The notes below the pieces were generated by a model, which saw only the letters and a program-made list of their open reading frames with translations, had not been told where the DNA came from and did no database searches. Shown here piece by piece: positions 60,618 through 64,000 of a stretch of 64,000 nucleotides of DNA. A program made the position numbers and the translations under genes. Position 1 is the stretch's first letter. Each line of letters begins with the position of its first letter. The stretch lies in the NCBI GenBank assembly GCA_964620915.1, contig CAZUKP010000001.1, positions 1 to 64,000 of the forward strand, in the 5' to 3' direction. This stretch comes from Hyphomicrobium_A sp964620915. GTDB taxonomy: Bacteria > Pseudomonadota > Alphaproteobacteria > Rhizobiales > Hyphomicrobiaceae.

Positions 60618-61418
60618 CTAACGAGTGTCGGGCGCATCAATGATGCGCGGCATTGGCAGCGGCTGGGCGGTGCCTTTGGGCGATGTCTTTTTGCCGCCTC
60701 CGCCGGGGTAAGGCCTCGTGGGCGGCACATACAATCGCGCCGCACGGCACAGTCTGCGCTGATTCTGATTGCTCCCGCACGACCGCGGCTGCCCGTCCTT
60801 TGTCATGCACACGTGGATTTCGCGCAGGCGATTTCCCCGCCCACAGCTCACCACGATCATGTCTGCCTTTAGCTTGGGGTTGGCCCGGACGAATTCATCG
60901 ATCAATTGCCGCTGCGATACATTCTGTGGTTTTTCGGGTTTGCGGTAGCGCGCTGGGATCTTGATGCTCTCAAAGCTATTTCGAGCCAGACGATAGTATT
61001 GGGTCGGCGCGAGCCCGGAGCACGTGCCGTGCTTTTTGTATTGATAGATGACGAGGCCGCGGTTCGGCATGATGTCACTCATGGCGTCGATCACCGAATT
61101 GGGAACCCATGGCCTGGTCGCCATCCGGCAGTTTTCGGGATAGCCCCGATCGTATTGAGGCCACAGGCCGTGAAGGACGAATCCGTAGCGGCGCCCATCC
61201 CGGCGACCGCACTGGGCATCATCCCGCCGGTGCTCGGCTGTTGCACAATGGGTAGGGCTCCATGACAGTGCGAGGACGTAATATTCAAAGTCGCCTGAAA
61301 CATCGTCTTGGTTCAACGGGCCGCGTTGCGCGTAGGGCGCAAGCATCGCAAGTCCCAACGCCACTGCGACAAGCAACCAAATCAGGGACTGTCGTGTGGG
61401 TTTCCATTTGTCAGTCAT
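60618..61418 (-). CDS. Ribonuclease T2, membrane-anchored
   Basis: A 266-residue RNase T2. Catalytic segments: CAS1 GFVLHGLWPQ (His-83) and CAS2 YQYKKHGTC (His-130). An N-terminal helix (about 11-29, SLIWLLVAVALGLAML) ending AQR looks like an anchor or an uncleaved signal, and the C-terminal tail is Pro/Gly/Lys-rich. Start 61418 is chosen over 61499, which overlaps the M20 gene. It cuts single-stranded RNA, probably in the periplasm. The preceding M20 dipeptidase gene ends 13 bases upstream, so they may be cotranscribed. Confidence 0.92.
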   Translation of the reverse strand: MTDKWKPTRQSLIWLLVAVALGLAMLAPYAQRGPLNQDDVSGDFEYYVLALSWSPTHCATAEHRRDDAQCGRRDGRRYGFVLHGLWPQYDRGYPENCRMATRPWVPNSVIDAMSDIMPNRGLVIYQYKKHGTCSGLAPTQYYRLARNSFESIKIPARYRKPEKPQNVSQRQLIDEFVRANPKLKADMIVVSCGRGNRLREIHVCMTKDGQPRSCGSNQNQRRLCRAARLYVPPTRPYPGGGGKKTSPKGTAQPLPMPRIIDAPDTR

Positions 61419-61431
61419 CACACCCGCCCGT

Positions 61432-62883
61432 TTAGCCGCTGGCGCGATCGGGGGAGACGTTCCCCGACGTACGAGATGACGTGGCGGTCGCATCGGCAAA
61501 CTTCTCTAGGATACGCGCCCAGCTGCGCGCACCTTTTTTGAAGCTCTTGAGATTGTACTTTTCGTTGGGGCTGTGGATGCGATCGTCTTCCAATCCAAAC
61601 CCAATAAGAAGGCTGTCCATTCCGAGGGAATCTCTGAATGAGCTCACGATGGGAATGGACGCGCCGCATCCCATCAAGATGGTCGGCCGGTCCCACTCGT
61701 CCTCCAGTGCGGCTGCGGCCGCGCTCATGGCGGGCATCGATGTGTCAAAGGAGATCGCCGCCCCACCCATGATGTCGCGGAATTCGGCGCTGCAATCTTC
61801 GGGCAGGTGCGCGCGCACGAAATCCTGGATTGCGGCAAGGACCTTTGTTGGGTCCTGCCCGGCCACGAGGCGGCACGTAATCTTCGCGGACGCTTTGGAG
61901 GGGATGACCGTCTTTGTCCCGACGCCTTGATAACCGCCGGAGATGCCGTTGAACTCCAGCGTCGGGCGTGACCAGAGCTGCTCTAGTGCAGAGTGGGTTC
62001 CTTCGCCTGCAGGCTTGCTGAGGCCGATGGCGGAAAGAAACGTGTCTTCGCGAAAACCGAGCGCGTTCCACTGCGCTATCTGTTCGGCAGACGGTGCCTC
62101 GACGCCATCATAGAATCCCGGAATCGTGACGCGCCCCATCTTATCGTGCATCTGCCCCAGAGTATTGACGAGCACGCGGATAGGGTTGGCCGCGGGTCCA
62201 CCGTACATTCCCGAATGCAGGTCGCGTGACGGCCCGGTGATCTCCACCTCGATGGAGGCGAGCCCCCGCAGCATCGTCGTAATCGCCGGTGTGTCCTTGT
62301 CCCATTGGCCGGTGTCGCACACGAGGACGAGGTCGGCGCGCAGCTCATCGCCATGCTCGGCCAGAAACGCCGGCAAGGAGGGCGAGCCGCATTCTTCTTC
62401 GCCTTCGAAGAGGACCGACACCGCGACGGGCATTGCACCTGCGACGTCCTTCCAAGCCCGCGCGGCGGCCAGGAACGTCATCAGCTGACCCTTGTTGTCT
62501 TCTGCGCCACGCGCCACGATCACCTGTCCATTGACGGGGTCGGTCTCGATGTGCGGGTCGAACGGGGCCGACGTCCACAAATCGATTGGGTCGGGCGGCT
62601 GCACATCATAGTGACCGTAAAAGAGAACGTGCGGCATGCCCTCGGGGATCGCTGTCCGATCGTGGGCCACAACCATCGGGTGGCCGGTCGTCGCGACCAC
62701 GCGCGCTTCGAACCCAATGTCGCGCAGCTCATTGACGCACCATTCGGCTGCGGCGAGGCACTCATCTTTGTAAGCGGGATCCGTGGAGATGCTCTCAATG
62801 CGCAACAGCTCGAAGAGCTTGGCAAGGTCTACATCGCTCGTATCATCGAGTTTCGCCAAAACTCGGCTGAGGTGTTCGGTCAT
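61432..62883 (-). CDS. M20 family dipeptidase
   Basis: A 483-residue zinc dipeptidase. Metal ligands: His-91 and Asp-93 in YGHYDVQPPDP, Asp-129 in ARGAEDNKGQ, and the acidic group in EGEEECGSP (162-164). The dimerisation domain lies in the middle (SRDLHSGMYGGPAANPI, GYQGVGTKTVIPSKASAKITCRL), then the C-terminal FEDEW-like part and the last His region (ERDEKYNLKSFKKG-type: HSPNEKYNLKSF). It hydrolyses dipeptides in the cytosol. Divergent from ppdK, 207 bases. Confidence 0.94.
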   Translation of the reverse strand: MTEHLSRVLAKLDDTSDVDLAKLFELLRIESISTDPAYKDECLAAAEWCVNELRDIGFEARVVATTGHPMVVAHDRTAIPEGMPHVLFYGHYDVQPPDPIDLWTSAPFDPHIETDPVNGQVIVARGAEDNKGQLMTFLAAARAWKDVAGAMPVAVSVLFEGEEECGSPSLPAFLAEHGDELRADLVLVCDTGQWDKDTPAITTMLRGLASIEVEITGPSRDLHSGMYGGPAANPIRVLVNTLGQMHDKMGRVTIPGFYDGVEAPSAEQIAQWNALGFREDTFLSAIGLSKPAGEGTHSALEQLWSRPTLEFNGISGGYQGVGTKTVIPSKASAKITCRLVAGQDPTKVLAAIQDFVRAHLPEDCSAEFRDIMGGAAISFDTSMPAMSAAAAALEDEWDRPTILMGCGASIPIVSSFRDSLGMDSLLIGFGLEDDRIHSPNEKYNLKSFKKGARSWARILEKFADATATSSRTSGNVSPDRASG

Positions 62884-63090
62884 TGCGTTTCAGCTCCCGT
62901 GCGGCCACACACTGAGCGAAGCGGCCTCTCGCGTCAAAGGTCGAGGGGCCATATTTTTTCCGGCCAATAACGATTGTGGCTCGTGGATCGGCAACCCGTC
63001 TTTCGGGGCTGGGCGGGGGCTGCTATGGCAAAGGAGAGTGGCGAACGCCTCGCACAGGTCGGGCGCGTGCCATCACCTGGAGCAATGAAT

Positions 63091-64000
63091 ATGGCAGAGC
63101 AGTCTGCAAGCGTGACACCCAAATGGGTCTATGTCTTTGCCGCCGATCGTGTGGACGGCAGAGCAGACATGAAAGACCTTCTAGGCGGAAAGGGTGCCAA
63201 CCTCGCCGAAATGGCCAGTCTCGGCCTTCCGGTGCCTCCGGGGTTCACCATCACCACGGAAGTCTGTCACGCCTACTTTGCCAACGGACGCAAGCTGCCA
63301 GACGGGCTAACGCCGGAGGTCGAGGCGGCACTGCAACTCATCGGCAACGAAGTCGACGCGACATTCGGTGATGTGGAGCGCCCGTTGCTCGTCTCCGTAC
63401 GTTCAGGCGGGCGCGCGTCGATGCCGGGAATGATGGATACCATTCTTAACCTCGGCCTCAACGACGAAACGGTGGAGGGGCTTGCCAAACGCTCCGGCGA
63501 CCGCCGTTTTGCCTATGACAGTTACCGTCGCTTCATCCAGATGTATTCCGACGTCGTTCTCGGCGTCGACCACGGTATCTTCGAAGACATTCTAGAGAAC
63601 TTCAAGAACCTCAATGGCTTCACGAACGACACTGAGCTCTCCGTCGAGGATTGGGGTGACATTATCGAGTCCTATAAGGCCGCCGTGACGGACCAACTCG
63701 GCAAACCCTTTCCGCAGGATACCGGCGAGCAGCTCTACGGCGCGATCGCCGCGGTCTTTGGCTCCTGGCAGAACGCGCGTGCCATCACCTATCGCCACCT
63801 CCACGACATTCCTGATGACTGGGGTACGGCGGTCAATGTTCAAGCGATGGTGTTTGGTAACCAAGGTGACAGCTCGGCCACCGGCGTGGCCTTCACGCGT
63901 AATCCGTCCACCGGCGAAAACGAGATCTATGGCGAATTTCTCTTAAACGCACAGGGCGAAGATGTCGTTGCCGGAATTCGAACGCCTCAACCCCTCACCG
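63091..64000 (+). CDS. ppdK: Pyruvate, phosphate dikinase, N-terminal part (runs off window)
   Basis: 303 codons open to the right edge. From ATG 63091 the product shows WVYVFAADRVDGRADMKDLLGGKGANLAEMASLGLPVPPGFTITTEVC, then VSVRSGGRASMPGMMDTILNLGLND and NARAITYRHLHDIPDDWGTAVNVQAMVFGN, the nucleotide-binding domain of PPDK. The phospho-His and pyruvate domains lie beyond the window. GGAG stands nine bases before 63091; ATG 63025 and 63085 are in frame alternatives. It interconverts pyruvate and phosphoenolpyruvate with ATP and phosphate. Confidence 0.95.
   Translation, partial: MAEQSASVTPKWVYVFAADRVDGRADMKDLLGGKGANLAEMASLGLPVPPGFTITTEVCHAYFANGRKLPDGLTPEVEAALQLIGNEVDATFGDVERPLLVSVRSGGRASMPGMMDTILNLGLNDETVEGLAKRSGDRRFAYDSYRRFIQMYSDVVLGVDHGIFEDILENFKNLNGFTNDTELSVEDWGDIIESYKAAVTDQLGKPFPQDTGEQLYGAIAAVFGSWQNARAITYRHLHDIPDDWGTAVNVQAMVFGNQGDSSATGVAFTRNPSTGENEIYGEFLLNAQGEDVVAGIRTPQPLT

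Noticed and set aside
1..64000. tRNA, rRNA, insertion sequences, prophage, origin of replication
   Set aside because: Intergenic regions were read by eye for cloverleaf arms, transposase-like proteins and inverted repeats; none was found. A scan by tRNAscan or ISfinder would settle it.

Overview
The window reads as chromosomal DNA of an alphaproteobacterium of the order Hyphomicrobiales (Rhizobiales), probably near Hyphomicrobiaceae. Base composition is GC-rich. The support is gene content and order: a block rpmE / DUF1465 / DUF1192 / quinone oxidoreductase, a usg gene, an Aap-type amino-acid ABC transporter, a MoxR-DUF58-DUF4159 cluster with a divergent DUF1285 gene, TorF-type porins, and a class I aldolase / ThiE-like / Sel1 / inositol monophosphatase neighbourhood. 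I saw no rRNA, tRNA, CRISPR array, insertion sequence or prophage. The window is mostly core genome with small accessory insertions.

Layout. 1-2641 (minus): thiC, cut by the left edge, is the last gene of a three-gene unit led by a TPP riboswitch whose closing stem contains the ribosome-binding site of the first gene. 2702-3516 (minus): two tandem four-helix membrane-protein paralogues. 3624-10628 (minus): MoxR ATPase, DUF58 protein, BatA/DUF4159 protein and a membrane VWA/amidotransferase-like protein, with DUF1285 divergent. 11598-16586 (plus): a small His-rich secreted protein, then CusB and CusA, with no outer-membrane partner. 16583-20046: small genes (usg, marC, a lipoprotein, a Gly/Tyr-rich secreted protein, a GNAT acetyltransferase). 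20099-24272: an amino-acid ABC transporter in the order P-J-Q-M. 24310-28666: two MFS transporters, an outer-membrane-type protein and a cupin. 28905-34790: cysNC without cysD, UDP-glucuronate 4-epimerase, then threonine dehydrogenase and 2-amino-3-ketobutyrate CoA ligase, which turn threonine into glycine, and a CYTH-like protein.

34835-40212: a CHRD protein, class I fructose-bisphosphate aldolase, a GlcG-like protein, HdeD, and an arsenic pair (arsenite methyltransferase plus aquaglyceroporin). 40305-45124: ThiE-like, Sel1-repeat, inositol monophosphatase, and a non-flagellar MotA-like/OmpA-like pair. 45156-49687: an MsbA-like ABC exporter, rpmE, DUF1465, DUF1192 and quinone oxidoreductase. 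49813-55634: a secreted unknown, a GT21-type glycosyltransferase, two tandem glucosaminidase-like proteins sharing an unnamed C-terminal Cys-bounded module, and a FolM/PTR1-like reductase. 56038-57927: two tandem TorF-type porins separated by a terminator. 58472-61418: three unknown proteins and a membrane-anchored RNase T2. 61432-62883: an M20 dipeptidase. 63091 to the right edge: the N-terminal part of pyruvate, phosphate dikinase.

The most interesting items are the riboswitch arrangement, the glucosaminidase pair with its shared module, the MotA/OmpA-like pair, the three VWA-like proteins of the MoxR cluster with metal-site motifs in different states, cysNC without cysD, and the arsM-aqpS insertion. 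No complete novel defence or biosynthetic system was recognised.
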